From positions 1,178,001-1,242,000 of the forward strand of contig NZ_JAFBBR010000001.1 in the NCBI RefSeq assembly GCF_016907295.1: DNA of 64,000 nucleotides. The letters are read 5' to 3'. Position numbers and translations under genes: made by a program. This stretch comes from Microbacterium dextranolyticum. Its GTDB lineage: Bacteria > Actinomycetota > Actinomycetes > Actinomycetales > Microbacteriaceae. Positions 1 through 7,843 of this stretch are shown one piece after another. A model generated the notes under the pieces. The model ran no database searches and had not been told where the DNA came from. It saw nothing but the letters and a program-made list of their open reading frames with translations. Within the stretch, counting starts at the first letter, position 1; each line of letters opens with the position of its first letter.

Positions 1-15
1 GACGATCTGTGCCAT
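1..15 (-). CDS. 5' end of an unidentified gene (partial)
   Basis: Only the first five codons are inside the window, reading M-A-Q-I-V on the minus strand. A strong ribosome binding site (GAGGAG) lies about 7 nt before the ATG, and an AT-rich palindromic region follows further upstream, so this is a real gene start and not a chance codon. Nothing can be said about function. Confidence 0.55.
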
Positions 16-27
16 GGGATTCTCCTC

Positions 28-62
28 ACTATGGATGATATAGCCACTATACATTCAATAGT
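28..62. promoter_or_regulatory. Nested palindromic operator/promoter of the left-edge gene
   Basis: Two inverted repeats are nested. The inner one is TATAG-CCA-CTATA at 39-51 and the outer one is ACTAT (28-32) with ATAGT (58-62). The stretch is AT-rich in a very GC-rich genome and lies directly upstream of the minus-strand start at 15, so it probably combines a -10 region with a repressor site. The regulator cannot be named from the sequence. Confidence 0.5.
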
Positions 63-146
63 TTCTGCAACGCGCCATCCGCCGGAATACGTGCGGGCGG
101 ACGGCGGCGGGATGCCGCCGCGTTCGTGCCCTCGCGGATCCGACGA

Positions 147-183
147 GAACGGCGGTGCCGGGACGAGCCCGACACCGCCGTTC
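147..183 (-). terminator. Stem-loop downstream of the phosphoesterase gene
   Basis: An 11-bp perfect stem, GAACGGCGGTG with CACCGCCGTTC, encloses a 15-nt loop that can pair further (CGGG/CCCG). It starts 13 bp after the stop of the minus-strand phosphoesterase gene. There is no clear U-tract, as is common in actinobacteria. Confidence 0.6.
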
Positions 184-195
184 GGACGAGGGCAA

Positions 196-1842
196 TCAGC
201 CCATCGCGGTGATGGACTTCACCGAGCCGTCCTCGTTGAGCAGCACGCGCCGCCCGTCATACGCGCCGAAGTCGAACAGCGTCGCGAGCGACGTCGCACC
301 GGCATCCAGCGAATCCGCACCGGTCTGACCTGTGCTCCAGTTGTCCTCGATGAAGCGCAGGATCGAGGGCTGCGACACGAGGTCGTGCGAGACGTTGTTC
401 TCGTGCACGTAGGGCGAGATCACGAGCAGCGGCAGGCGCTGGCTCGGACCGCACCGGTCCTGCAGGCCGCCCAGCGTCGGTGCGCGGGCTGCCGAGCACA
501 GCGCCGTGTCGTTCTTCGCGCTCTGCGAGCCGTTCGTGATGGTCGGCGCGACGTGGTCGTACCAGCCGTCCGAGTCGTCGTACGCGATGACCACGGCCGT
601 GGATGCCCAGTCCTTGGAGCTTTGGATGGCGTTGATCTGGTCGACCAGGAAGTGCTGCTCGTCGATCGGGTCGGAGTACCCGGCGTGTCCGTCCTGATAC
701 TCGGGCGCCTTCAGGAAGCTGACGGCGGGCAGGTTGCCGGCGTTCAGGGCATCGGTGAAGTCGGACATGTCGTACTGGTGGTTCGCTTGGTCGGTCTGAC
801 CGATCGCCGCAACGGACGTCGGCGGCAGGTGGTGCGGGTTCGACGTCGACGGGTAGTACGCGAACGGGTTGTGATGCGGGCTGTAGTCGACGACCGAGGC
901 ACCCGCGATGTTGGTGTGCTTCGCTCCGCAGACGGCGTACGTCGTGTCGCCGCCGGCGGCCGTCGTCGGTCGGAACCCGCCCTGGAACCAGCCCCAGGTC
1001 ACGCCGTGGGCGTTCAGCAGGTCGCCGATGTTCGTGTTGCCCGCCGCGGCGCCGGCGAGTGTGTTGGTGGCGGTGTGGTTCTTGTCGGAGCAGTCGTCGA
1101 AGGCCGGATCGGGATCGTTGATGACGGTGCCGACGCCCTGGGCGTCGGGGTCGGCGAGCGTGTAGGTGTCGGGCGTCGCGACCTGCGCGCCGGTCTTCGA
1201 GTCGTACTCGAGGAAGCCGTGCGTCTGGCCGGAGATGAGGTTCAATGCGCCGGGGGTCGACGGGCCGAAACCGGCGTCCCACGCGTTGTCGGACATCGTG
1301 TACTGCTGGGCGTAGTTCCACAGGCCCGTGACCGTGTTGCCGTCGAAGTAGCCCATCGCGAGGCCCGGCGCGCCGTAGAGGCCCGTGCAGGTGTCGACGG
1401 AGGTGTTCTGGACGAACTGGTCCATCGCGCCGCCGTTCACGGCCTTCTGCTCAGGGGTGTACCCGTGATTCTGGTCGCACGTGGCCGCCTGCGATGGCGT
1501 GAGCCGCATCGGCGGGTACTGGTTGGGGTTCGCCGTGAGAAGGTTCGCGCTCGACAGGTTGTCGTTGCTCGGCGTCGTGGCTGAGGCGGTGAACGGGGTG
1601 CCGTCGGTGTTGGCGGCCTTGGGGTACGTGCCGAAGTAGTGGTCGTACGAGACGTTCTCGTCGAAGATGACCACGACGTGCTGGATAGGGGTGGTGGTCG
1701 CGCCCGACGGGGTCGCGGCATCCGTTCCTCCTGCGCCATGCGAGAGCTGGCTGGCACCGATGCCGACGGCGACGGCCGCGACGGCGACCACCGCTCCGGT
1801 GACGATGATCCACCGGCGGGACCTGGGGGCTGCGGATTTCAT
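196..1842 (-). CDS. Secreted phosphoesterase of the phospholipase C / acid phosphatase family
   Basis: The 548-residue protein belongs to the phosphoesterase family that includes bacterial phospholipase C and AcpA-type acid phosphatases, which cleave phosphate esters outside the membrane. The N-terminus is basic (MKSAAPRSRR) and followed by a hydrophobic segment at about residues 12-30, a signal peptide or anchor. Family motifs include FDENVSYDHYFGTYP near residue 60, which carries metal ligands and the nucleophile region, GFGPSTPGALNLISGQTHG, and AYDDSDGWYDHV with Asp and His ligands near residue 420. The ATG at 1842 was chosen over an in-frame codon 63 nt upstream because AAAGGA lies just before it and the signal peptide follows at once. 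The natural substrate cannot be read from the sequence. It stands downstream of efeB on the same strand with a 214-bp gap, so it is probably a separate unit. Confidence 0.85.
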   Translation of the reverse strand: MKSAAPRSRRWIIVTGAVVAVAAVAVGIGASQLSHGAGGTDAATPSGATTTPIQHVVVIFDENVSYDHYFGTYPKAANTDGTPFTASATTPSNDNLSSANLLTANPNQYPPMRLTPSQAATCDQNHGYTPEQKAVNGGAMDQFVQNTSVDTCTGLYGAPGLAMGYFDGNTVTGLWNYAQQYTMSDNAWDAGFGPSTPGALNLISGQTHGFLEYDSKTGAQVATPDTYTLADPDAQGVGTVINDPDPAFDDCSDKNHTATNTLAGAAAGNTNIGDLLNAHGVTWGWFQGGFRPTTAAGGDTTYAVCGAKHTNIAGASVVDYSPHHNPFAYYPSTSNPHHLPPTSVAAIGQTDQANHQYDMSDFTDALNAGNLPAVSFLKAPEYQDGHAGYSDPIDEQHFLVDQINAIQSSKDWASTAVVIAYDDSDGWYDHVAPTITNGSQSAKNDTALCSAARAPTLGGLQDRCGPSQRLPLLVISPYVHENNVSHDLVSQPSILRFIEDNWSTGQTGADSLDAGATSLATLFDFGAYDGRRVLLNEDGSVKSITAMG

Positions 1843-1978
1843 CGACGATCCTTTTCTGTGGGGAATCAGACGGTCGGATCGAGGGGTGCCGAGACGACCG
1901 CGCACACTCTGTGCGTCGTGACGCTACGACCGCGCGGAGCGGTCTGCGTGCCGAGATCGCAAACGCAGACTGAACGGG

Positions 1979-1994
1979 GCCGAGGGATCTCGGC
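1979..1994 (-). terminator. Short hairpin between efeB and the phosphoesterase gene
   Basis: GCCGAG-GGAT-CTCGGC forms a perfect 6-bp stem with a 4-nt loop about 60 bp beyond the efeB stop. It lacks a U-tract and may be only a weak terminator. The rest of the 1843-2056 gap must hold the phosphoesterase promoter, but I see no clear boxes. Confidence 0.35.
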
Positions 1995-2056
1995 TGAGGA
2001 GCAGATGTGTTCGCTGAGAGTGCGCGGTCGTGCCATCGGCCGCGCGGCAGGTCGGC

Positions 2057-3325
2057 TCAGGCGAAGATGCCGCGCCCCAGCCAATCGGATGCGTCGCGCA
2101 CGCCGGGCAGTGCGAAGAAGTACCCGCCGCCGACGGGGGAGATGTAGTCCGCGAGCGGCTCGTCCGCGAGGCGTTTTTGAACCGTGACGAACTGCCGGTC
2201 GAGGTCCTGCTGGAAGCAGGTGAAGACGAGGCCCATGTCCAGGTTGCCGTTGACGTCGGTGCCGCCGTCGTAGTTGTACCCGCGACGCAGCAGCCGCGTG
2301 TCGTCGGTGTCGGCGCTGCGGGGGTTCGCGCGGCGGATGTGCGCATCGAGCGGGATCGCCGACCCGAGGGGATCGTCGGTGTAGTCGGGCGCATCCGTCT
2401 CGGACGATCCCGTGAGAGGGGCGCCGCTGTCGCGGCGGCGCCCGATCATCCGCTCCTGCTCCGAGAGCGTCACGCGATCCCAGAACTCCACGAGCATGCG
2501 GATGATCCGGGTCACCTGATAGGAGCCGCCCGTCGCCCACGCCGGCTCGATGCCGCCCGCACCGACCCAGAGAAGGGCGTCGGCCTCTGCCGGTGCCGGG
2601 TTCGCGATGCCGTCTTTGAAGCCGAGGAGGTTCCGTGAGGCGCCGCTCGGACGCGACGGCGACTGGAAGCCGTCGACGCGCCAGCGCACCTGCATGCCCC
2701 CCCGCGTGTGCCGGGCGATGTCGCGCAGCGCGTGCAGGACGACGTCGGTGCTGTCGGCGCAGATCTGCAGCAGCAGGTCGCCGTCGCAGCGCGCGCGGTC
2801 GAGGTCGTCGTTGACGAACGTGTCCATCGGGCGCAGCCGCGTCGGGCGGCGAGCGGCGAGGCCCCACCGGTCGAAGAACGACGAGCCCACGCCGAGGGTC
2901 ACCGTCAGGCCCGCAGCGGGCAGGTCCGGGCCGAGGATCCCGGAGTCGGAGGGCGGTGCCGAGATGCCGAGGTTCGCGGGGGTGCCGCCCGCGGTGAGCG
3001 CCCGTGCACGGTCGGTGATCGTCTGCAGAAGCGCCGCGGTGTCGGCGACGGATCCGGTCGTCAGATCGAAGGCGACGAACGCGGCTGCGGCCTGCGGGGG
3101 AGTGAGGATGCCGGCCTGATGGATGCCATGGAAAGGGATCGCGCGACCCGCGTCGGATGCCGGGGCATCCGTCTGCGCATGCGCCGCCGTCGCGAGCGCG
3201 CCGCCACCGAAGCCTGCGAGGGCAGCCCCCGTGGCGAGACCCGTGCCGAGCGCTCCGCGCAGAAACCCGCGCCGCCCGACGCCGGAGACGGGGCACGATG
3301 CGGGCGGGAGGGGGGTGTTCGTCAC
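2057..3325 (-). CDS. efeB: Iron uptake system deferrochelatase/peroxidase EfeB (DyP type)
   Basis: This 422-residue dye-decolourising heme peroxidase is the B component of the EfeUOB ferrous iron system, exported folded by the Tat pathway. A twin-arginine signal (GRRGFLRGALG) sits near residue 18, followed by an Ala-rich hydrophobic core. The DyP signature GFKDGIANP carries the distal Asp, and the C-terminal half contains the GYNYDGGTD and ADYISPVGGGYFF blocks typical of EfeB. The start is GTG; it overlaps the efeO stop by 4 bp (GTGA), so the two genes are translationally coupled. EfeB is proposed to oxidise substrate at the membrane or to release iron from heme. The permease gene efeU is not next to the pair. 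Confidence 0.92.
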   Translation of the reverse strand: MTNTPLPPASCPVSGVGRRGFLRGALGTGLATGAALAGFGGGALATAAHAQTDAPASDAGRAIPFHGIHQAGILTPPQAAAAFVAFDLTTGSVADTAALLQTITDRARALTAGGTPANLGISAPPSDSGILGPDLPAAGLTVTLGVGSSFFDRWGLAARRPTRLRPMDTFVNDDLDRARCDGDLLLQICADSTDVVLHALRDIARHTRGGMQVRWRVDGFQSPSRPSGASRNLLGFKDGIANPAPAEADALLWVGAGGIEPAWATGGSYQVTRIIRMLVEFWDRVTLSEQERMIGRRRDSGAPLTGSSETDAPDYTDDPLGSAIPLDAHIRRANPRSADTDDTRLLRRGYNYDGGTDVNGNLDMGLVFTCFQQDLDRQFVTVQKRLADEPLADYISPVGGGYFFALPGVRDASDWLGRGIFA

Positions 3326-4524
3326 TGGTCGACTCGTCTCGGATCGAGGAGGGCTGCCACGGGGGCGAGGTCTTCGGCGAGCTGCGACAGGTCGGCATCG
3401 AGCCGCTGTCTCGTCGCCAGAGGCAGCGCACGCAGATCGGACCCGGCGGCCGGCACGTCGGCGCGGGTGCTGTCGAGGTGGGCGCGCATTCGCGAGAAGC
3501 CGGGATCGCGCGACGCGAGCAGCGGCGCCAGGATGTCGATCACCGTCGTCGTGCCCTCGAGATTCGCGGAAATCGTCGCGAGGTTCGAGTCGCTGCCGAA
3601 ATCCGTCGCCGAGGTGAGCTCGAACTGAACGGCGTTCTCGGTGATCTCGTGCGCACGGAGAGAGATCTGGAGTGGATCGATCTGGGCGTGCGCGAACGTG
3701 TCGGAAAGATCCGAGACGGCGCTGGCGAGGTCGTCGCCGAGCGGGGCGAGGGTGGATGCCGCCTCGCCGTGCCACAGGCCGAATTCGACGCGGTGGAAGC
3801 CCGTCCACGCCGGGTCGGCGGGGCCCCGAGGCAGCCCGTTCGGGAGTCCGTCGATGCGATCGTCGAGGTCGCCGAACGCGCCGTAGGCTGCGCCCAGCGT
3901 TTCGTACTCGACATGTGCGGGAAGCCAGTCCGCCCTCGCCGCCTCCAGATCGCCCGCGGCGAGGTCGGCTCGCAGGGTGCTCGTCAGCCGAGCCAGCACG
4001 GGGAGGCGATCGGTGACGTACTTCTCGTACTGGAGCGTGGCGGGCACGAGGTCGGCCTGCGAGACCGCGGCGACCGGCGTGGCGGCGTCGGTCGCGGTGC
4101 CGACGACGGTGGCGGTCGGGCCGGTGACGGTCCCTTCGTCCTCCATCGCACAGCGGAAGGCATAGGCGCCCGCGGTCAGCGTGATGTCCATCTCGGTCTG
4201 CGTACCCGGCCCGATCGGATCGATGTCGGCGTACACCGCACCTGACTGCGCATCGGTGAGATACACCTCGCCCGCGCGTGAATCGACGTTTCTGATCGTC
4301 ATGCGCTGCGCACCCGCCGTCGGCGTCGTCCACCCTTGCCCGCACGAGTCCACCGACACCAGCACCGTGGGCTCCAACGGGTCGGCGGGCGCCGGCGAGG
4401 CTGTGCAGCCGGCCAGCGCCATGATGGTGCAGGTCGCCACGCTCACCGCGGCAACGGGGCCGATCGCGCCGCGGATGGCGGCGCGTCGACGGGGGAGAGA
4501 CCGGCGCAGCACGGGGGCGAGCAT
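3322..4524 (-). CDS. efeO: Iron uptake system lipoprotein EfeO (cupredoxin plus M75 domain)
   Basis: The 400-residue protein has a signal sequence with a lipobox (MALAGC) near residue 40, so it is probably lipid-anchored on the outer face of the membrane. Residues of about 50-130 form a cupredoxin-like domain (SVDSCGQGW and TAGAYAFRC). The C-terminal M75 imelysin-type domain carries the family blocks ADWLPAHVEYE and WTGFHRVEFGLWHG, whose His and Glu residues bind iron. It delivers ferrous iron to the EfeU permease in known systems. The ATG at 4524 is the first start that leaves a normal signal peptide; the upstream in-frame extension is rich in Arg and Pro and unlikely to be translated. It leads an operon with efeB. 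Confidence 0.9.
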   Translation of the reverse strand: MLAPVLRRSLPRRRAAIRGAIGPVAAVSVATCTIMALAGCTASPAPADPLEPTVLVSVDSCGQGWTTPTAGAQRMTIRNVDSRAGEVYLTDAQSGAVYADIDPIGPGTQTEMDITLTAGAYAFRCAMEDEGTVTGPTATVVGTATDAATPVAAVSQADLVPATLQYEKYVTDRLPVLARLTSTLRADLAAGDLEAARADWLPAHVEYETLGAAYGAFGDLDDRIDGLPNGLPRGPADPAWTGFHRVEFGLWHGEAASTLAPLGDDLASAVSDLSDTFAHAQIDPLQISLRAHEITENAVQFELTSATDFGSDSNLATISANLEGTTTVIDILAPLLASRDPGFSRMRAHLDSTRADVPAAGSDLRALPLATRQRLDADLSQLAEDLAPVAALLDPRRVDQ

Positions 4525-4653
4525 AGGCGGTCGACATCGGCGGGGTCTGAGTCTGGTGTCGGACAATCGCGGTGTTCTCCCGCTGTTCACCGGGGCGTCG
4601 CCGTTCACATCTGCCTGATAGCGCGCGCAGAGCCCGACCTGAATGGGCGAGGC

Positions 4654-4659
4654 TACCTT
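4654..4659 (+). promoter_or_regulatory. -10 box of a probable leaderless glycosyltransferase mRNA
   Basis: TACCTT ends 7 nt before the GTG at 4667, the spacing expected if transcription starts at the start codon. No Shine-Dalgarno sequence precedes either candidate start. Confidence 0.45.
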
Positions 4660-4666
4660 CTCGATC

Positions 4667-6802
4667 GTGCGTGAAAAGCCCGTCCTGCCCCGCTGGTGGT
4701 CCGAGCCCTGGTGGGCTCGTCTCTCCCTGGCGCTCATTGTCGTCGTGTCGACCTCGCTCACGGCGTGGAACCTGGCCCGTGGCGGTGACTTCTCGTTCTA
4801 CGAGGCATCCGCCCGCTCCATGTCGGAGTCGTGGCAGGCGCTCTTCTTCGGCGCCTTCGACCCGGGCGCGACGGTCACGCTGGACAAGCTCAGCGGGTTC
4901 GCGGTGCCGCAGGCCCTCAGCATCCGCCTGTTCGGGCCGACGACGTCGGCCCTCGCGTTGCCGCAGCTGATCGAGGGCGTCGTCACGACCCTCGCCTGCG
5001 CCGTCGTGGGCCTGCGCTGGCTCGGACGTGCGGGCGGTCTCGTCGCCGCCGCGGCCGCCGCCTTCACGCCCATCTTCGTGTCGATGTTCGGCCACCCCAT
5101 GGAGGACGGCATGCTCACCATGGCGCTCGCCGTTGCGCTCGTGTGGTGGCAGCGCGCGGCGCTCACACAGCGGCTGTGGCCGCTGCTGCTCGCGGGGCTG
5201 TTCATCGGCGTCGGGTTCCAGGCGAAGATGATGCAGGCGTGGTTCGTGCTCCCCGCTCTCCTCGTCGGCACCGTGCTCGTGGGCGGTGCGTCCTGGGGTC
5301 GCCGGTTCGTCCGCGCGGGCATCCTCGCGGCGGTCGCCGTCGTCTCGTCGATCGCGTGGATACTCGTCATCCAGCTCGTGCCGGCCGCGTCGCGCCCGTT
5401 CGTGGACGGGTCGACCGACAACGACGTGTTCGCGATGGTGTTCGGCTACAACGGCATCGATCGACTGGTCCCGAACGCGGTTCCCGGCGCCGTGCAGGCC
5501 GGCGGTGGCATGTCCGGCGGGCCGCAGGGCGCCTACCTGAAGCTGCTCGATCCGACGTACGCGACCCAGGTGGGCTGGCTGTACCCGGCGGCGATCGCGG
5601 CGATCGCGCTCGGGGTGTGGCGGTGGTGGCCGCGCCGCACGACGGTGGCTGAGGCAGGCGCGTCCTCGCCGAGCGGCGTCGACGGAACAGGTCGTGCCAC
5701 GTTCGTCGTCCTGACCATCTGGCTTCTGACGGCTGCCGGCGTGCTCAGCGTCGCCCGCATGCCGCACACCGCCTACCTCGCCGCGATCGGCGTGCAGCTG
5801 GCACTGCTCACCGCGTTCGCCACGACCGAGGCCCTGCGTCTCGCGCGGTCGACGCGACGCGTGGAGCGCGCGATCCTTCCCGCACTCATCGCCGTGCAGG
5901 GCGGCTGGTGGATCCTCCTCGCCGTCGCGGGACGGATGCCCGTCGTGCTGTCGGTGCCGATGTGCGTGCTGCTGGTGGTGGGGTTCGGGGCGAGCATGTT
6001 CGTCGCGGCCGGACGCACCATCGGCCGATCGGTGCTGGCCATCGCTGCAGCGGCCGCCCTCGTGGCCGGCCCCGCGCTCTTCAGCGCCCAGGTGCTCGAC
6101 TCGTCGCGCGACGGATCCGGTGGCGACGCGTCCGTCGGCATCCGCCGCGACGGGCACACCGGCGGGGTGTCCGCCGGATCGCCCGACCCGGCCTTCGCCG
6201 TGTCGGCCCCGGCGGTGTGGGGAGGCTCCTCCGCGTTGTCAGGCGCCGATGCCGAACTGCTGACGGCGGTGCTCTCCGCCGGGGGCGGTACCGACGGGCA
6301 TCCGCTCTTTCTCACCGACACCTGGAACATCGCCGCACCGCTCATCGACGCGACGGGGCGGGAGGTGCTCTCCGACGGCGGGTTCTCAGGTCAGGCGCAG
6401 GTGTTCACATCGGCGCAGATCCGTGGCTTGATCGATTCGGGTGAGGTGCACCTGCTCGTCGTGAAGCAGTCCGCGCCGCAGAACGACCCCGTGCGCGCGA
6501 CAGCGCAGAGCAACGCCTGCACGGAGGTCAGATCGTGGGCGTCCGGCGTCGGTGCATCCGACGCCGGACGCGGCGCCGCCGAAGCGATCGCTCCGTCCGC
6601 TCCCGGCCGCGGCTCCGAGAGCGCGCAGAGCGCTGAGAGCGCGCACGGTGCCGAGAGCGCGCATGGCGAGGACGGAACGCATACGGGCGGCGAGTCGGCC
6701 CGTGAGGGCGCCGACGCCGGCGGTGCGTCCGCGGGCCCTCGCGGTGGCTACGCGGCCGGCGACGCGCGCGACTCCGGCTTCACTCTGTACTCGTGCAGCT
6801 GA
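4667..6802 (+). CDS. Family 39 (PMT/ArnT-like) membrane glycosyltransferase
   Basis: This is a GT-C fold glycosyltransferase of 711 residues with about 10-12 transmembrane helices. Such enzymes use lipid-linked sugars on the outer face of the membrane. The first extracytoplasmic loop carries GGDFSFYEASARSMSESW and FFGAFDPGATVTLDKLSG, blocks typical of the actinobacterial ArnT-like branch. The GTG start was preferred over an ATG 24 nt upstream because of the -10 box just before it; both give a similar protein. Residues of about 600-700 are a low-complexity stretch of Ser, Ala, Glu, His and Gly with short repeats (SAESAHG), followed by the conserved-looking end LYSCS. The last 23 bp overlap the 3' end of nrdI on the other strand. 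Acceptor and sugar are unknown. Confidence 0.85.
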   Translation: MREKPVLPRWWSEPWWARLSLALIVVVSTSLTAWNLARGGDFSFYEASARSMSESWQALFFGAFDPGATVTLDKLSGFAVPQALSIRLFGPTTSALALPQLIEGVVTTLACAVVGLRWLGRAGGLVAAAAAAFTPIFVSMFGHPMEDGMLTMALAVALVWWQRAALTQRLWPLLLAGLFIGVGFQAKMMQAWFVLPALLVGTVLVGGASWGRRFVRAGILAAVAVVSSIAWILVIQLVPAASRPFVDGSTDNDVFAMVFGYNGIDRLVPNAVPGAVQAGGGMSGGPQGAYLKLLDPTYATQVGWLYPAAIAAIALGVWRWWPRRTTVAEAGASSPSGVDGTGRATFVVLTIWLLTAAGVLSVARMPHTAYLAAIGVQLALLTAFATTEALRLARSTRRVERAILPALIAVQGGWWILLAVAGRMPVVLSVPMCVLLVVGFGASMFVAAGRTIGRSVLAIAAAAALVAGPALFSAQVLDSSRDGSGGDASVGIRRDGHTGGVSAGSPDPAFAVSAPAVWGGSSALSGADAELLTAVLSAGGGTDGHPLFLTDTWNIAAPLIDATGREVLSDGGFSGQAQVFTSAQIRGLIDSGEVHLLVVKQSAPQNDPVRATAQSNACTEVRSWASGVGASDAGRGAAEAIAPSAPGRGSESAQSAESAHGAESAHGEDGTHTGGESAREGADAGGASAGPRGGYAAGDARDSGFTLYSCS

Positions 6803-7226
6803 CCTCGTGCAGCGCGGCGTCCAGGTCGTCGAGGATCCGTCCGCACGCCTCGACGTCCTCCGGTGTGCCGGAGAGCTCGAACTCGAACAGGACGGGGCGC
6901 CCCGAGGCGACTGCGAGCTCGCGCGCCGCCGCCTGGTAGTACTCGCCGAAGTTGCGGTTCCCCGAGCCGATGATCCCCACCAGACGGCGTCGGGTCGTCG
7001 GCGACCGCAGAAAGGCACGCACGGGAGCGGGGAGAGTCACCTCGTCGGCGTTCCCCGCTTTGTACGAGGGGGTCAGCAGCACCCAGGGGCCGTCGGGCTC
7101 GCTGTGGCGCACCGCGGCATCCGCCAGCTGGAATACGGCGCGACCCGTGCGCGCTGCCAGGCTCTCGGCGAACCGTCCCGTGAGGTTCGACACCGACGAG
7201 TAGTAGTAGACGGGAATGGATGCCAC
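6780..7226 (-). CDS. nrdI: Flavodoxin-like ribonucleotide reductase assembly protein NrdI
   Basis: NrdI supplies oxidant to build the Mn(III)2-tyrosyl radical cofactor of class Ib ribonucleotide reductase. The 148-residue protein shows the FMN phosphate-loop region VYYYSSVSNLTGRF at its N-terminus, the WVLLTPSY block and the IIGSGNRNFGEYY signature. The start is uncertain: GTG at 7226 fits the frame, but the GGAGG in front of it is only 1-2 nt away, so an atypical start slightly downstream is possible. nrdH, nrdE and nrdF are not in the window, so this copy is separated from its usual operon. It converges on, and overlaps, the glycosyltransferase gene. Confidence 0.88.
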   Translation of the reverse strand: MASIPVYYYSSVSNLTGRFAESLAARTGRAVFQLADAAVRHSEPDGPWVLLTPSYKAGNADEVTLPAPVRAFLRSPTTRRRLVGIIGSGNRNFGEYYQAAARELAVASGRPVLFEFELSGTPEDVEACGRILDDLDAALHEVSCTSTE

Positions 7227-7270
7227 CCCTCCAGTCTGCGCGCGCGCCGGTGGCCCCGCTCGGGCCCGCG

Positions 7271-7346
7271 CCGTCGAAACCGCCGTTTCGCGTCGAGACC
7301 GCGACTCGTGACCGGGGTCTCGACGCGAGGTGTGGGTCTCGACGAG
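7271..7346. repeat. Intergenic palindromic repeat, family 1, copy A
   Basis: The core is an inverted repeat, CGCGTCGAGACC facing GGTCTCGACGCG, nested in weaker outer arms (GAAACCG and GGGTCTCG). A second copy at 9525-9594 aligns over about 70 bp at roughly 80 percent identity by eye. It lies between nrdI and the gene at 7459. Confidence 0.7.
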
Positions 7347-7458
7347 CCGGGCACTGGCGGGCACGGGCGGCCACGTGCGCGGGCAGACGCGGGTGGGTCC
7401 AGGCGAGGACGCCACCCCGCCCAGCAGCGACATACGGATGACGGGCACAATGGGCGCT

Positions 7459-7839
7459 ATGCGCGACCCGATCTGGAAGAACGAGCCCGACGACCACGAC
7501 TTTCCCGCTGCCGCCGACTATCTCGCCCTCGTCGCCGCCCCGGAACGCGTGAGCTCGATCGTCGCCGCCCTGCACGCCGCCCCCACGGTGCTGAAGAAGG
7601 CGAAGGACGTCCTGCGCGCCGCGCGGCTTCCGCTGCTGCCGAAAGACAATCCGCACGTCGCGGCGGATCTGGCGAAGGTGCACGCGGGCACTCCGCTGTC
7701 GCCGGTGCTGCTCGTGCGCGGCGAGCTGACGACCGGCACACCGGCGCAGATCGCCGACGGATACCATCGCGTGTGCGCGAGCTGGTACCTCGACGAGAAC
7801 ACCCAGATCCCGTGCCGCATCGTCACCCCCACTGCGTGA
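7459..7839 (+). CDS. Conserved hypothetical protein with a DGYHRV motif
   Basis: I do not recognise the family with certainty. The 126-residue product is soluble, begins MRDPIWKNEPDDHDFPAA, and ends in a block reading IADGYHRVCASWYLDEN that resembles the DGxHR motif of ParB/sulfiredoxin-like nucleotide-binding folds. In-frame ATGs also occur at 7438 and 7450. The one at 7459 was chosen because the box CACAAT lies 7 nt upstream, as for other probable leaderless genes here. The stop is 4 bp before the antiporter gene, so the two are probably cotranscribed. Confidence 0.6.
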   Translation: MRDPIWKNEPDDHDFPAAADYLALVAAPERVSSIVAALHAAPTVLKKAKDVLRAARLPLLPKDNPHVAADLAKVHAGTPLSPVLLVRGELTTGTPAQIADGYHRVCASWYLDENTQIPCRIVTPTA

Positions 7840-7843
7840 TGGA

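Noticed and set aside
31..1584. Long open frame opposite the phosphoesterase gene
   Set aside because: It is Arg/Val-rich with no recognisable domain and lies antisense to a gene with clear family motifs; typical shadow frame of high-GC DNA.
3326..6157. Upstream extension of the efeB frame through efeO and the glycosyltransferase gene
   Set aside because: The extension is low-complexity Arg/Asp/His sequence opposite or out of frame with real genes; EfeB starts at the twin-arginine signal.
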